DNA from: Elsinoe arachidis
Taxonomy: Eukaryota; Ascomycota; Dothideomycetes; Myriangiales; Elsinoaceae
Assembly: GCA_013372555.1 (NCBI GenBank)
Contig: JAAPAX010000007.1
Location: 868,001-932,000, forward strand
Direction: 5' to 3'
Length of the DNA: 64,000 nucleotides
Below the pieces are notes generated by a model, which searched no databases, was not told the DNA's origin, and saw only the letters and a program-made list of their open reading frames with translations. The position numbers and the translations under genes were made by a program. Below are positions 63,677 through 64,000 of the stretch, one piece after another. Position 1 is the first letter of the stretch. Every line of letters begins with the position of its first letter.

Positions 63677-64000
63677 CTAAACAGGAGTAGCACGACTCAT
63701 CGCGATTAAGCGCTTGACGCCAACCTGCACTTCATTAGTTCTGCCACATTCTGTGATGGAATGTCACTCACCATCCAATTCCCTCCTTCCGTCTCCAGCT
63801 TCTCCTTCATCAACGAGGTAAACACCTCCTGCGCTTTGGCGTAGTCTCTCGCTTGTATCGCGTGGCTGATGGCGACCATTTGTTGAATCGTGTCCTCCTT
63901 CAACAAATCTTGGTTGTTGAGGTGGTCGAACAGGATGCTCAGTCGTCTCTCAGTGTCGTTGACTTGTGGGGCGTAAGTGGCGGGGGCTTTTGACTTGACG
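63677..64000 (-). CDS. SEC31: COPII coat protein SEC31, C-terminal end (partial, at least two exons)
   Basis: The frame enters from the right edge: exon 64000-63772, intron of 47 nt (63725-63771, GTGAGT...TGCAG), last exon 63724-63677. The visible 91 residues read ...YAPQVNDTERRLSILFDHLNNQDLLKEDT, VAISHAIQARDYAKAQEVFTSLMKEK and end GNWMVGVKRLIAMSRATPV. This is the alpha-solenoid/SRA1-like C-terminal domain of Sec31, the outer-shell scaffold of COPII vesicles at ER exit sites. Without the intron the frame would end in an unrelated tail. The N-terminal WD40 part lies outside the window. Confidence 0.88.

Noticed and set aside
1..64000. tRNA, rRNA, CRISPR or secondary-metabolite cluster
   Set aside because: No cloverleaf, rRNA segment, regular spacer array or backbone biosynthetic enzyme was noticed on reading either strand.

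Overview
The window looks like nuclear DNA of a filamentous ascomycete (Pezizomycotina). A Dothideomycete of the Mycosphaerellales/Capnodiales type is my best guess from overall gene style, not something I can prove here. Supporting signs: GC-rich genes with very short introns (mostly 45-60 nt, GTRNGT...AG); orthologues of fungal genes (Dsc3, Pho8-type phosphatase, ISA1, eEF3, END3, Sec31, an LSH-type SNF2 ATPase); and one AT-rich block carrying a classic RIP signature (loss of CpA/TpG, stops almost only TAA/TAG).

Left arm (1-16.68 kb): the 3' end of an unidentified gene, a one-TM conserved protein, an SR-rich glycine-zipper protein, a vacuolar-type alkaline phosphatase, an APC permease, Dsc3 (Golgi/ER E3 ligase subunit), a small Dabb-domain protein, ISA1 and mitochondrial ribosomal protein bL28m (head to head), and a large mitochondrial-type AAA ATPase.

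Middle (16,683-38,346): a 21.7 kb AT-rich island bounded by a perfect 36-bp inverted repeat with TA at each edge. It resolves into a nest. A host TIR element of about 3.6 kb is interrupted by (i) a full-length Ty1/Copia element (18,512-23,925; 201-bp LTRs; TSD TTCTT), (ii) a full-length Ty3/Gypsy chromovirus on the minus strand (24,823-32,289; 174-bp LTRs; TSD CTCTA) with an extra opposite-strand reading frame near its 3' LTR, and (iii) a second TA-flanked TIR element of about 5.1 kb (33,161-38,292). The second TIR element carries a coiled-coil, Cys-cluster gene facing a long opposite-strand frame. All bodies are heavily mutated, but the outermost tens of bases are not.

Right arm (38.35-64 kb): a secreted protein gene only 550 bp from the island; two tandem paralogous C2H2-like small proteins; eEF3; an RBR/IBR zinc-finger protein; an OM14-like mitochondrial outer-membrane protein whose model requires a 2-nt microexon; an orphan Cys-containing protein; END3; a metallophosphoesterase; an LSH/HELLS-type SNF2 ATPase; two uncharacterised proteins; a GT34 glycosyltransferase; and the 3' end of SEC31.

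Most genes are unrelated housekeeping functions, so there is no evident gene cluster. Shared themes are mitochondria (ISA1, bL28m, AAA ATPase, OM14-like) and endomembrane traffic (Dsc3, END3, SEC31, GT34, Pho8). No tRNA, rRNA or CRISPR was seen.
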